A DNA stretch of 64,000 bases from Pleomorphochaeta sp963678575 (GTDB taxonomy: Bacteria; Spirochaetota; Spirochaetia; Sphaerochaetales; Sphaerochaetaceae), in assembly GCA_963678575.2 (NCBI GenBank), contig CAXXHV010000002.1, positions 186,001-250,000 of the forward strand. Direction: 5' to 3'. Of this stretch, positions 43,762 through 51,784 are shown piece after piece. The position numbers and the translations under genes were made by a program. Every line of letters begins with the position of its first letter. Within the stretch, counting starts at the first letter, position 1. A model generated the notes under the pieces. It was not told the DNA's origin, did no database searches, and saw nothing but the letters and a program-made list of their open reading frames with translations.

Positions 43762-45300
43762 ATGATAAAAAAAGTAAATATAAAAGTTTTAGCTCAAGAT
43801 ACAGAAAATATTGAAAAAATAAAAAAACTAGCATTTTATGAAGCTAATGTAAGTGAAAATAAAGTAACAGATTTTCAAATTACAAAAAAAAGTATTGATT
43901 CAAGAAGATTACCTATAAAAATAGATATTGCCATCAGTTTATATATAGGTGAAAAAGCACCTTCTTTATATAATCCAATTGTTTTTAAAAAAAGTGAAAA
44001 GCAAAAAATAATAATTGTTGGAATGGGCCCTGCTGGTCTTTTTGCAGCATTAAAATTACTAGAGAATGGATTTACTCCTATTTTAATTGAGAGAGGGGAA
44101 AAAGTTGAAGAGAGAAGAAAGAGTGTAGCAAAAATGATTCGTGAGAATCAGGTAAATGAGAGTTCAAATTATTGCTATGGAGAAGGAGGGGCGGGAGCCT
44201 TTTCTGATGGTAAATTATTTACTCGTTCAAAAAAGAGAGGAAATATTTATGAAGTATTATCCTTATTTGTTCAAATGGGAGCTCCTTCATCAATTTTAAC
44301 TGATTCTCATCCTCATTTAGGAACTGATAAATTACCTTTAATTATTAAAAATATTAGAAACACTATTTTAGATAACGGTGGAGAAATATATTATAATACA
44401 AAGATGAGCGATCTTATTATTGAAAATGATAAGGTTATAGGTGTTAAAACAGAAAATAATGCTTCTTTTTATGGCCCAATTATTTTGGCAACTGGTCATT
44501 CTTGTGAAGATGTATATCAATTATTATATGAAAAAAATATTCCTTTAGAAGCAAAATCAATTGCAATTGGAGTAAGAGTTGAACATAAACAATCATTTAT
44601 AGACCAGGTGCAATATAAGAGCAAAAATGGAAGAGGAAAATATCTCCCACCAGCTGAATATCGTTTAGTTTCTAATATAAATGGAAGAGGTGTTTTTTCT
44701 TTTTGCATGTGCCCTGGAGGCTTTGTAGTTCCTTCACAGACAGAGCGAGATCATTGTTTAATTAATGGTATGAGCCCTTCAAATAGAGGTGGTAAGTGGG
44801 CTAATAGTGCAATTGTAACTGAAGTTAGGGTTGAAGATTTGAATGATGATAATAATCCTTTAGCAATGCTAAATTTTCAACATGAAATAGAAAAGAGAAC
44901 TTATGATCTTGTACAAGCGGGAATAGCAGCGCCAGCACAAAGACTTCAAGATTTTGTGAATAAAGTTGAAAGTAAAAATCTTCCTGAATCAAGTTATTTA
45001 GGGAATTTAATTTCCAAAGATTTAAATTTAATTTTCCCAAAAGAAATTGGTAAATGTTTAAGAGGTGGTTTTATTTCTTTTAATAATAAAATTCCGGGTT
45101 TTGTAAATAACGATGCAATTGTAATCGCTAGTGAAACAAGAACCAGTTCTCCTGTAAGAATTTTAAGAGACAAAGAAACTTTGATGAGTGAAAAAGGCCT
45201 CTTCCCTTGTGGTGAAGGTGCTGGATATGCTGGAGGAATTGTAAGTTCTGCCTTAGATGGTATTAACTGCGCTTTAGCAGCTATAAGGTATATCTCATGA
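43762..45300 (+). CDS. FAD-dependent dehydrogenase, COG2509 family
   Basis: A 512-aa flavoprotein. The first 85 residues are the extra N-terminal domain of this family (starting IKKVNIKVLAQDTENIEKIKKLAFYEANV), then the FAD motif IIIVGMGPAGLFAALKLLENG (about 90-110), CYGEGGAGAFSDGKLFTR and the C-terminal LFPCGEGAGYAGGIVSSALDG. Widely conserved, biochemically unassigned oxidoreductase. It seems leaderless. Its stop overlaps the next gene (ATGA), a stable two-gene operon with a DNA-repair glycosylase. Confidence 0.88.
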   Translation: MIKKVNIKVLAQDTENIEKIKKLAFYEANVSENKVTDFQITKKSIDSRRLPIKIDIAISLYIGEKAPSLYNPIVFKKSEKQKIIIVGMGPAGLFAALKLLENGFTPILIERGEKVEERRKSVAKMIRENQVNESSNYCYGEGGAGAFSDGKLFTRSKKRGNIYEVLSLFVQMGAPSSILTDSHPHLGTDKLPLIIKNIRNTILDNGGEIYYNTKMSDLIIENDKVIGVKTENNASFYGPIILATGHSCEDVYQLLYEKNIPLEAKSIAIGVRVEHKQSFIDQVQYKSKNGRGKYLPPAEYRLVSNINGRGVFSFCMCPGGFVVPSQTERDHCLINGMSPSNRGGKWANSAIVTEVRVEDLNDDNNPLAMLNFQHEIEKRTYDLVQAGIAAPAQRLQDFVNKVESKNLPESSYLGNLISKDLNLIFPKEIGKCLRGGFISFNNKIPGFVNNDAIVIASETRTSSPVRILRDKETLMSEKGLFPCGEGAGYAGGIVSSALDGINCALAAIRYIS

Positions 45301-45773
45301 TAAAAGGATTTAGTCCAATTTTATGTGAAAATCCAAAGTATTTAATTTTAGGTTCTGCTCCAAGCGTTATTTCTTTAAAAGAAAATGAATATTATGGTAA
45401 TAAAAAAAATAGTTTTTGGATTATTTTAAGTAATATTTTTAATGAATCGAATTTAAACAGTTATCCTGAAAAAATAGAATTTATAAAAAAAAGTAATATT
45501 ATATTGTGGGATGTTGTTAAAACTTGTAGTAGAAAAGGGTCTTTAGATAGTGAAATTAAAGATGTTGAAGTTAATGATATCAAGAAAATTATAGAAGATA
45601 ATGATTCTATAATTAAAGTATTTTTTAATGGACAAACTGCAAATAAACTTTACAAACGATATATTAATTATTATAAAGAAGATGTGGAATATATAACTTT
45701 ACCTTCTTCAAGTCCAGCATATACTCTAAAGATTCAAGAAAAAATAAAAATTTGGAAATCTTGCTTTAAATAA
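45297..45773 (+). CDS. Hypoxanthine (deoxyinosine)-DNA glycosylase, UDG superfamily
   Basis: A 158-aa protein of the HDG branch of the uracil-DNA glycosylase superfamily, which removes hypoxanthine from DNA after adenine deamination. Motif 1 is LGSAPSVISLKENEYYGNKKNSFW, the strongly typical HDG signature, and motif 2 is LPSSSPAYT. Asn in YYGNKKNSFW is the expected catalytic residue. Coupled to the COG2509 gene by a 4-base overlap. The purine-catabolic setting of this genome is suggestive but not a proven link. Confidence 0.88.
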   Translation: MIKGFSPILCENPKYLILGSAPSVISLKENEYYGNKKNSFWIILSNIFNESNLNSYPEKIEFIKKSNIILWDVVKTCSRKGSLDSEIKDVEVNDIKKIIEDNDSIIKVFFNGQTANKLYKRYINYYKEDVEYITLPSSSPAYTLKIQEKIKIWKSCFK

Positions 45774-45818
45774 AAAAAACTCCAAAGAAATTAAATTAGA
45801 TTATCTTTGGAGTGTTTT
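45772..45818. terminator. Bidirectional intrinsic terminator
   Basis: ACTCCAAAGA (45779-45788) pairs exactly with TCTTTGGAGT (45804-45813). GTTTTAT follows on the plus strand and eight T on the minus strand. It lies between the glycosylase and the convergent lipoprotein-barrel gene. Confidence 0.87.
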
Positions 45819-45822
45819 ATAC

Positions 45823-45867
45823 AAATATGTTTTATATAAATATATTTTATATAAATATATTTTATTT
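45823..45867. repeat. 15-bp tandem repeat, three copies
   Basis: Units AAATATGTTTTATAT, AAATATATTTTATAT and AAATATATTTTATTT follow head to tail. The last one overlaps the stop codon of the lipoprotein-barrel gene. Likely slippage-prone AT repeat. Confidence 0.8.
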
Positions 45868-47409
45868 GAATTTATATAATAATCCAGCAAAGACAGTTTC
45901 ACTTGTAACAAGAGAAGTTCTGTAATTTATAGCGGCTTCTGCTCCAATTCTAAACATCCAATATTCGTCAATATTGAAATTAACACCAGCAGATAAAGCT
46001 AATTTGAAATAAGGAGTTTCAGTATCTCCTTCTGTAATAGGGATTAATGAACCTAAGCCAATTTTATAAAAATATGAAGTATTCGAATATTTTGGAGTGA
46101 ATTCTTGAGAGAATGTTGCATAGGTTGTTAATTGTTTATAAAATCCTGTTGAAAAATGATCAGCGCCTAAGCCAATTTGAAGTCCTATCACAATACCATT
46201 TACAACTTCATTTTCAATTAAAAAGTCTCCTCTTAGTCCATAATCTGAGAAAGAAGAATCTTTTTGTAAGAACGAGAAATTCGCAAGTACTCCGATTCTA
46301 AATGGACTAACAATTTCATTTTCTTCATCCCAATTGCCAATAATTTCTTGATCAAATACAACATCATCAACTATTTGTTTATCAAGAGGGGTTTCTTCTT
46401 GAATAGCATTCTCTGTTTGAGTTGGTTCTTCAATAGTTTGTAATTCATTTTCAATTATTGGGTCTATCTTTTCTGACTCTTGAGGTATAACTAAGCTTTT
46501 TTGTGCTACAATTTCACCCTCTGTATTTAGAGTAATTGCTTCTTTATCTGTTGATAATTCAATTTCTCCAGTTTCAGGATTATAATTAATACTTTTTATA
46601 TCACCTTTTATAACACTTTCTTGGTCATCTTTTTTAATAGTAGTGGTATTTCCATCAGATTCGATGGATGTTCCAGATTTGAATATAAAGGTAGTACTTC
46701 CACCAATAATATGAGTTAATTGATTACCATCAGTGTAATTAACTTTAATAATTGAAGAAAGAGCATCTGTTGATTCTATTTGACTTTCGCTAATTAAAAA
46801 GTTTTTAAAATATGTTTTAGTAGAATTTTTTGATTGATTTATTTCAAGGTTGTTTGTTTTAAAAGTAAGATTGTCGTTATCAAAAGATAATTTAGTATTA
46901 TTACCATAATCAATAGTATACCAATTATCAGCTGTTATGAAATCATAAATAGTTGAGTTAGTTAAAGGGTTGCCTTTAAATAGCGTTTTAAAATTTTTAA
47001 AATCTTTATCAATTAATAAAGTAATTCTTATTGGGAAATCAACAATCATATCACCATTGTCTTTAATAACTAAAACAGCACCGTCGTAAAATTTATATGT
47101 AGTTCTATCTTTTTCTTTTGTTGTTTGTGCTATTTTCCCAGCAGGTAGTTCTTTATCATTTAAAAATAATTTATCATCTTTTACGCTATATCCAAGTTGG
47201 GTGTCATCAAAAACTTTTTCAACAATTGGCGCTGAAGTTTCTTCCTTTTGTTGAACAGGAGCTTCAACTTTTGTAGTTTGTACTTGTTCAGTGGTATCAA
47301 CTTCTTGCTCTTTTTGAGATTGCGCTTTATTACATGAATTAAACAATAATAAAATCATTATTGAAAATATTAGAAGAGTATTTATTTTTCTGTTGTTTTT
47401 ATATTTCAT
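45862..47409 (-). CDS. Lipoprotein with C-terminal outer-membrane beta-barrel
   Basis: A 515-aa protein. Signal and lipobox: hydrophobic stretch then LLFNSC (Cys26). Residues 27-65 are Gln/Glu/Thr-rich; 65-310 are a repetitive beta-rich region with Asn/Thr/Asp pattern that looks like a beta-helix or OstA-like fold; 310-350 is a Glu/Pro/Thr-rich linker; 355-515 resembles an eight-stranded outer-membrane barrel, with aromatic-ended alternating strands and a final GLLYKFK. A lipid-anchored N-terminus joined to a barrel suits a spirochaete surface protein. GAGG precedes the ATG. I know no named family. Confidence 0.72.
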   Translation of the reverse strand: MKYKNNRKINTLLIFSIMILLLFNSCNKAQSQKEQEVDTTEQVQTTKVEAPVQQKEETSAPIVEKVFDDTQLGYSVKDDKLFLNDKELPAGKIAQTTKEKDRTTYKFYDGAVLVIKDNGDMIVDFPIRITLLIDKDFKNFKTLFKGNPLTNSTIYDFITADNWYTIDYGNNTKLSFDNDNLTFKTNNLEINQSKNSTKTYFKNFLISESQIESTDALSSIIKVNYTDGNQLTHIIGGSTTFIFKSGTSIESDGNTTTIKKDDQESVIKGDIKSINYNPETGEIELSTDKEAITLNTEGEIVAQKSLVIPQESEKIDPIIENELQTIEEPTQTENAIQEETPLDKQIVDDVVFDQEIIGNWDEENEIVSPFRIGVLANFSFLQKDSSFSDYGLRGDFLIENEVVNGIVIGLQIGLGADHFSTGFYKQLTTYATFSQEFTPKYSNTSYFYKIGLGSLIPITEGDTETPYFKLALSAGVNFNIDEYWMFRIGAEAAINYRTSLVTSETVFAGLLYKFK

Positions 47410-47529
47410 AAGTTACCTCAAATTTTCTATTGCATATGTTAATAAAAGATTTTTATCTATAATTATTCTAACTTATAGCTTTCTTGTTTTCTAGTCTTTG
47501 ATAATAAATACTTTAATAAATTAAAACAC

Positions 47530-48708
47530 TTATTCTTTATATAAGAATCTTTTTCCAGAATATGAAATTAAAAACGAGCCAAGTGGTGCTGTAATTAATA
47601 TTGAAAGAACTGCAAAAGTTAATACTAAATTTCCACAAGCTAAGCCTAGAGCTAAAGGAAGCCCTCCCATAGCTGCTTGAACTGTAGCCTTTGGGAGTTC
47701 ACTAAATAAACAAAATAGTTGCTCTTTAACAGTTAATCCAGTTTTTAAAGTGGAAATAAAGGTTCCAACGGTTCTAAAGGCTAACCCAATAAAAATCATA
47801 ATTATCATTGAAAAGCCTGCATGCGTAGCATATTGAATATTTACCAAGGCTCCAACTAGAACGAATAGTAATATTTCAGCACCAACCCAGAGTTTTGAAA
47901 ATCTTGGAGTTAATCTATCTGAAAGAATAGGATAGTGAGCTTTGATAATAAGTCCAAGGCTAATTATTGATAATAAACCAGATATTGGAATAATATTTTT
48001 TAAAGCGCTTTCTACAGAAATAAATAAAAATCCAATAGATAATAAAAGAAGAACTTTTACAGTATCTCTCATGTGGAATTTCTTAAAAAATCTAACAAGT
48101 AACTCTCCACTTACTACGCCTAAAATAACTCCTGTAATCATAGAAACAGGTACATTAAGTAAAGCAGAGGCGTGAACCTCGCCACCCTTTTCTAAAGCAA
48201 CTAAAGCTGTAAATATTACAATACAGTATACATCATCTGCTGAAGATCCGGCTAGCATCATTTGTGGAATAGCTTTATTAGTTCCTCTTTTTTCATCAAT
48301 AAGTTTTGTCATTGCTGGAACAACTACAGCAGGAGATACTGCAGCCATTACTGAACCAATAATCCCGGCTTCAAGAAGAGTAACATTAATTAATCTTGGA
48401 GCTATAAGTAGATATCCAATTATTTCAAAAGTAGCAGGCATAAAACATAATAAAATAGCCGGTCTTCCAACTTTTTTTAAATCATTAATATCTAAGCTTA
48501 ATCCAGCTTTCATTAATATGATAATTAAAGCAATTTCTCTTAAATCAGCAGAAATATTATTTATTGAAGGATCTAAAATATTTAAAACATATGGCCCTAA
48601 TAAGATACCAATAAATAACATACCAATTATATATGGTAATCGAATTTTAGCAAAAATTACTTTTGATAAAAGACCGAGAATAATGATTAAAGCTAAGCTT
48701 AAAAGCAT
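47530..48708 (-). CDS. Cation:proton antiporter (NhaP/Kef-type)
   Basis: A 392-aa membrane antiporter with about 12-13 helices, exchanging Na+ or K+ for protons. Characteristic pieces: LPYIIGMLFIGILLGP, LREIALIIILMKAGLSLD (the discontinuous helix), SADDVYCIVIFTA with the acidic pair, and ELPKATVQAAMGGLPLA. The ATG at 48708 has AAAGGGG upstream; that sequence is inside a terminator hairpin (48709-48727). The frame extends 21 codons further into the leader, where the riboswitch lies, so the longer start is wrong. Fluoride riboswitches are known before sodium/proton antiporters, which fits. Confidence 0.9.
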   Translation of the reverse strand: MLLSLALIIILGLLSKVIFAKIRLPYIIGMLFIGILLGPYVLNILDPSINNISADLREIALIIILMKAGLSLDINDLKKVGRPAILLCFMPATFEIIGYLLIAPRLINVTLLEAGIIGSVMAAVSPAVVVPAMTKLIDEKRGTNKAIPQMMLAGSSADDVYCIVIFTALVALEKGGEVHASALLNVPVSMITGVILGVVSGELLVRFFKKFHMRDTVKVLLLLSIGFLFISVESALKNIIPISGLLSIISLGLIIKAHYPILSDRLTPRFSKLWVGAEILLFVLVGALVNIQYATHAGFSMIIMIFIGLAFRTVGTFISTLKTGLTVKEQLFCLFSELPKATVQAAMGGLPLALGLACGNLVLTFAVLSILITAPLGSFLISYSGKRFLYKE

Positions 48709-48815
48709 AAAAAACCCCTTTAGGGGTATAAAAATGAAACCCCTGCTAGTATTAACAGAAGTCATCAGCAAATTGCGGTTTGGATATTATCCTGGGAGAC
48801 ATTCATTCCCTTTAA
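48709..48815 (-). promoter_or_regulatory. Fluoride (crcB-type) riboswitch leader with overlapping terminator
   Basis: Reading the minus strand: GGGA...UCCC stem with loop starting AUGAAUG (48794-48810), an accessory stem GGAU/AUCC, then AAACCGC (48774-48780), and GCUGAUGACUUCUGU (48755-48769), the conserved 3' core of the fluoride aptamer. The loop of the first stem can pair with GACUUC to form the pseudoknot, with one bulged U. Downstream ACCCC-UAAA-GGGGU-UUUUU (48709-48727) is a terminator whose 3' arm is also the ribosome-binding site of the antiporter. An upstream AGGGGU (48738-48743) can pair with ACCCCU as anti-terminator. Known class: fluoride riboswitches that switch genes on; assigned by eye. 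Confidence 0.78.
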
Positions 48816-48868
48816 CTAAGCTTAATAAAAATTGATAATAATTACAATAATATAGACCTAAAGAAAAA

Positions 48869-49660
48869 TTAAATATCAATAATATTTTCAAGTTCTTTAG
48901 TTACAATTTTAGTTAATGGGTGTTTAGCTTCAAGGGTTTTCTCCATTGAAAGTTTACTTTTACTTAGTAAATCTGCGGCAAAAGAATTATTGTTGTTTTT
49001 TAGAGCCAATTTAGAAAGTCGGATTAAGAAGGAATATCTTTCTTCATCTGTAAAGGATGGTGACATTTCTCCAGCTTTATTAAAAATTTCAAGATAAGCT
49101 TTATAGGCTTGTTTCTCGTCACCTATTTTTTCATAATAAAGAGCAATTGCAAGAAGAATATTTGTTATTACTTCTTTTTCAATTTTTTTTTCAATTGATT
49201 TATTATATGCTTGATATAAATAATGAAGTTGCTCATCTTTTTTCTTGTATACTTGAGCTAAAGCCGCTCTAAATAAACAATATTGAGGATAGAGTGGATT
49301 ATTTTCATCAAAAGTATAAGTTTCAGCTATTTTATTTGCTTCAGCTATATTTCCATTTTTTAAATAAGCTAATCCTAAATTTACAATAGAATTACTTTTT
49401 TCTTTAATATCTGTAGAAGTGCTATAAATTTCAAACATTTCTTTGGCTATATCCAAAGCTTCTTCATAATCTTCATCATCAAAATATAATTCAAAAAGCT
49501 TTTTTGAAGTTGATAGATATAAATGGCTAGTAGGTCCAGTTATATTAAATGCATCTGTTTTAGCATTTTCTAACTGAAAAATGGTTTCTTGTATCTTAGC
49601 AAAAGCCTTTAAATCTGTTTTATCTTTAGCAAGCACTAAATATTTTTTATAATTTTCCAC
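48869..49660 (-). CDS. TPR-repeat protein, unknown partner
   Basis: A 263-aa all-helical protein built from about six tetratricopeptide-like pairs (for example LFELYFDDEDYEEALDIAKEMFEIY, NLGLAYLKNGNIAEANKIAE, ALYYEKIGDEKQAYKAYLEIF). No signal peptide or catalytic domain. Probably a cytoplasmic scaffold. Transcribed toward the antiporter leader but separated from it. Confidence 0.75.
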   Translation of the reverse strand: MENYKKYLVLAKDKTDLKAFAKIQETIFQLENAKTDAFNITGPTSHLYLSTSKKLFELYFDDEDYEEALDIAKEMFEIYSTSTDIKEKSNSIVNLGLAYLKNGNIAEANKIAETYTFDENNPLYPQYCLFRAALAQVYKKKDEQLHYLYQAYNKSIEKKIEKEVITNILLAIALYYEKIGDEKQAYKAYLEIFNKAGEMSPSFTDEERYSFLIRLSKLALKNNNNSFAADLLSKSKLSMEKTLEAKHPLTKIVTKELENIIDI

Positions 49661-49865
49661 TATTATTTCCCTTTTCCTTGATAATAAGATAATAATTCAA
49701 TGATAAAAATTCAATAAAAAAATTAGATTTATTGTTTAATAATAATTTTTTAAATTTAGAAAAAAGAAGTTAAAAAATAATATTTTATTATTTTCTTTTA
49801 AAAAATATATAAATATTTTATAAAAATAAAAGCAAATATTAATAGTTTCTGACATTTGTTTTTTA

Positions 49866-49900
49866 TTGAAAAATACTATTTATGGTGATATTCTTCAAAT
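49866..49900 (+). promoter_or_regulatory. Promoter abutting the DUF364-type start codon (leaderless candidate)
   Basis: TTGAAA (49866-49871), 17 bases, TATTCT (49889-49894), then six bases to the ATG at 49901. No ribosome-binding site at a useful distance. Same -10 to ATG distance as the gene at 43762. Confidence 0.5.
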
Positions 49901-50656
49901 ATGATAAATTATGATGAAAAAATAATAGAAATTTTTGCTCAAAGAGCGAAAAATAATTTTGTAGACACAATAAATATTGGACTAGGGTATACTGCTGTTG
50001 TTTTAAAAAATGGAAGTTGTGGAGTTTGCTGTACTTTAATTGATTCAAAGAATAGTTGTACGGTGTATAAAGAAAGTGAAGATTATGAGCAAAAAAATTG
50101 CTATGATTTATTAATAACTTTGCGACATTTAAAGGATTGTGTAAGTAGAGCCGTTGTAATAGCTATGATAAATGCAATTACAGCATCTGATAAAACAACT
50201 ATTAGAGTTGATAAAAATACATTATTTAGTGATTTAAAATTAGATGTGGGAAATAAGCTTGCAATGATTGGTTATTTTAAACCAATAGTAAAACAAGCTA
50301 AAGAAAAAGATATTTTTGTTAAGGCCTATGATATAGGTAAAGAAATTGGAGATGAAGACTCTTTTTATAATTATGTGAATCAAGAATCTTCTGCTTTGAT
50401 AATTACTGCAACGAGTTTTATTAATAACACTTTTTCAGATATTATTAAGAAAATTGAAAATTATAATAAACCTGTTGCATTGTTAGGTCCCTCAACAATA
50501 ATGGAAGAAGAATTATATCAAAATACTCCTATAACAATTTTAGGAGGTACCTTTGTTACAAATACAAAAGGTGTTTTAAAAGCTATAAGGAATGGCAAGG
50601 GAACTCCGCAAATTCACAAAAATTCTGAAAAGAATTATTATTTATTATCAAAATAG
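49901..50656 (+). CDS. DUF364/DUF4213-type protein (putative metal-chelation family)
   Basis: A 251-aa protein matching the two-part DUF4213-DUF364 layout. The first part carries VDTINIGLGYTAVVLKNGSCGVCCT and RAVVIAMINAITAS, and the second carries KLAMIGYFKPIVKQAK and PVALLGPSTIMEEELYQNTPITILGGTFVTN, the typical GPST and GG motifs. The family is annotated as heavy-metal chelation or transport associated, function unproven. It has a Cys pair (CGVCC). Possibly leaderless. Divergent from the TPR gene. Confidence 0.82.
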   Translation: MINYDEKIIEIFAQRAKNNFVDTINIGLGYTAVVLKNGSCGVCCTLIDSKNSCTVYKESEDYEQKNCYDLLITLRHLKDCVSRAVVIAMINAITASDKTTIRVDKNTLFSDLKLDVGNKLAMIGYFKPIVKQAKEKDIFVKAYDIGKEIGDEDSFYNYVNQESSALIITATSFINNTFSDIIKKIENYNKPVALLGPSTIMEEELYQNTPITILGGTFVTNTKGVLKAIRNGKGTPQIHKNSEKNYYLLSK

Positions 50657-50790
50657 TTTTTATTATATAGTGGTAATAAATATATAATCATATGGGAAAA
50701 AAACTTTTTTTTATATAAAAAGCAAAAACTTAGTAACATTTCTTGAATTGTTACTAACCATATTTTATAATTTATGGTAAGGGTGCTTTT

Positions 50791-51174
50791 ATGAGAATAG
50801 AAAATAAGATTAAAATTTGTAATGGGTTGTCAATAATTTCAAAAATATTTTCTATTTCAATAGTAATTTTATTTTTGATAATTTTCATTGGACAGTTTTC
50901 ATCAATTGATTTTTTAAGATTAAAGAAAATTGAATTGTTGTTGTTTTTATTTGTTCCAATTGGATATAGCGTTGGAGCTATATTAGCTTGGTATAAAGAA
51001 AAAACTGGTAGTTTGTTAATGATTTTTTTTATTCTTTTTTTTAATTTTAGTACTTTTTTATTTGAATTTAAATTTGATGAATTTGAGTTTATAATTTTTA
51101 TTACTCCTGCTTTTGTCTTATTTTCTTCTAGTCTATATAAAAACTTTTTAGAAAATCATAAAGAATCAATTTAG
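50791..51174 (+). CDS. Small four-helix membrane protein, unknown
   Basis: A 127-aa hydrophobic protein with four predicted membrane helices and short charged loops. AAGGGTG precedes the ATG, and a TTGAAT/TATAAT promoter stands upstream (about 50741-50770). I do not recognise the family. Confidence 0.6.
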   Translation: MRIENKIKICNGLSIISKIFSISIVILFLIIFIGQFSSIDFLRLKKIELLLFLFVPIGYSVGAILAWYKEKTGSLLMIFFILFFNFSTFLFEFKFDEFEFIIFITPAFVLFSSSLYKNFLENHKESI

Positions 51175-51231
51175 AATCTTTTATTCCTTAGTTTATTCTG
51201 TTATTTTATAAAAATATAAGATATTGATAAA

Positions 51232-51330
51232 AACACAGTCCGGTTGGTAGTCCGGACGCAGCGATATAATATTTACTGTCAGTAACCCTCCTCCTGGTTG
51301 TCCATTCTTTATCAGTTTTTTTTAGGAGGA
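51232..51330 (+). promoter_or_regulatory. Structured yjdF leader, candidate yjdF riboswitch
   Basis: Before yjdF: stem GTCCGG/CCGGAC (51238-51243 and 51252-51257, 8-base loop), a second stem TTAC/GTAA (51273-51285), then CCCTCCTCC (51286-51294), which is complementary to the ribosome-binding site AGGAGG (51324-51329). So the leader can hide its own ribosome-binding site. The yjdF motif is a known riboswitch-like class that senses azaaromatic compounds and controls yjdF by translation. I match by gene and architecture, not by a covariance model. Confidence 0.6.
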
Positions 51331-51336
51331 CTCTAT

Positions 51337-51756
51337 ATGAGCAATAGAGCTAGTTTAACTGTGTTTTTTGAAGATCCCTTTTGGGTTGGCATTTTTGAAA
51401 AAGAATATGATAACAAATTTCAAGTTTGTAAATATACATTTTATAAAGAACCAACTGATTTAGAACTTTTTAATTTTATTTATGATAATTATGCTTTTTT
51501 AGAATTTTCTTCACCTATTGAAATTGAAGAAAGAAAAATAAATAAAACAAAAAAATATAAAAGAAAAATTAAAGAAGCCAAAACAAGTATGACCAATTTT
51601 AATATTGGAACCAAAGCTCAAAATGCTATTAAAATTCAACAAGAAGAAAAGAAGTCAGAAAGTAAGAGTAAATTTAAAAGAAAAAAAGAATTAAAAGCTA
51701 TTTACTTATTTAATTTGAAAAGAGAAAAACACAAACAAAAACATAGAGGGCATTAG
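51337..51756 (+). CDS. yjdF: YjdF family protein
   Basis: A 139-aa protein of the YjdF/DUF2992 family. The typical start LTVFFEDPFWVGIFEKEYDNKFQVCKYTFYKEPTDLELFNFI is present, and the C-terminal half is a Lys/Glu-rich basic tail ending KHKQKHRGH, also usual. The ATG at 51337 is chosen because AGGAGGA stands seven bases before it; the frame runs 13 codons further up into the leader. Function is unknown, presumed response to toxic aromatic heterocycles. The stop codon lies in the loop of the terminator. Confidence 0.9.
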   Translation: MSNRASLTVFFEDPFWVGIFEKEYDNKFQVCKYTFYKEPTDLELFNFIYDNYAFLEFSSPIEIEERKINKTKKYKRKIKEAKTSMTNFNIGTKAQNAIKIQQEEKKSESKSKFKRKKELKAIYLFNLKREKHKQKHRGH

Positions 51757-51771
51757 CCTTCTATGTTTTTA
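51741..51771 (+). terminator. Intrinsic terminator overlapping the yjdF 3' end
   Basis: ACATAGAGGG (51741-51750) pairs with CCTTCTATGT (51757-51766) over 10 positions (one wobble), then TTTTTA. The last codons and the TAG stop of yjdF lie inside it. Confidence 0.85.
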
Positions 51772-51784
51772 TAATAAAGATTTA

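Noticed and set aside
45823..45867. CRISPR-like array
   Set aside because: Three 15-base units are directly head to tail with no spacers and nearly pure A/T. It is a simple tandem repeat.
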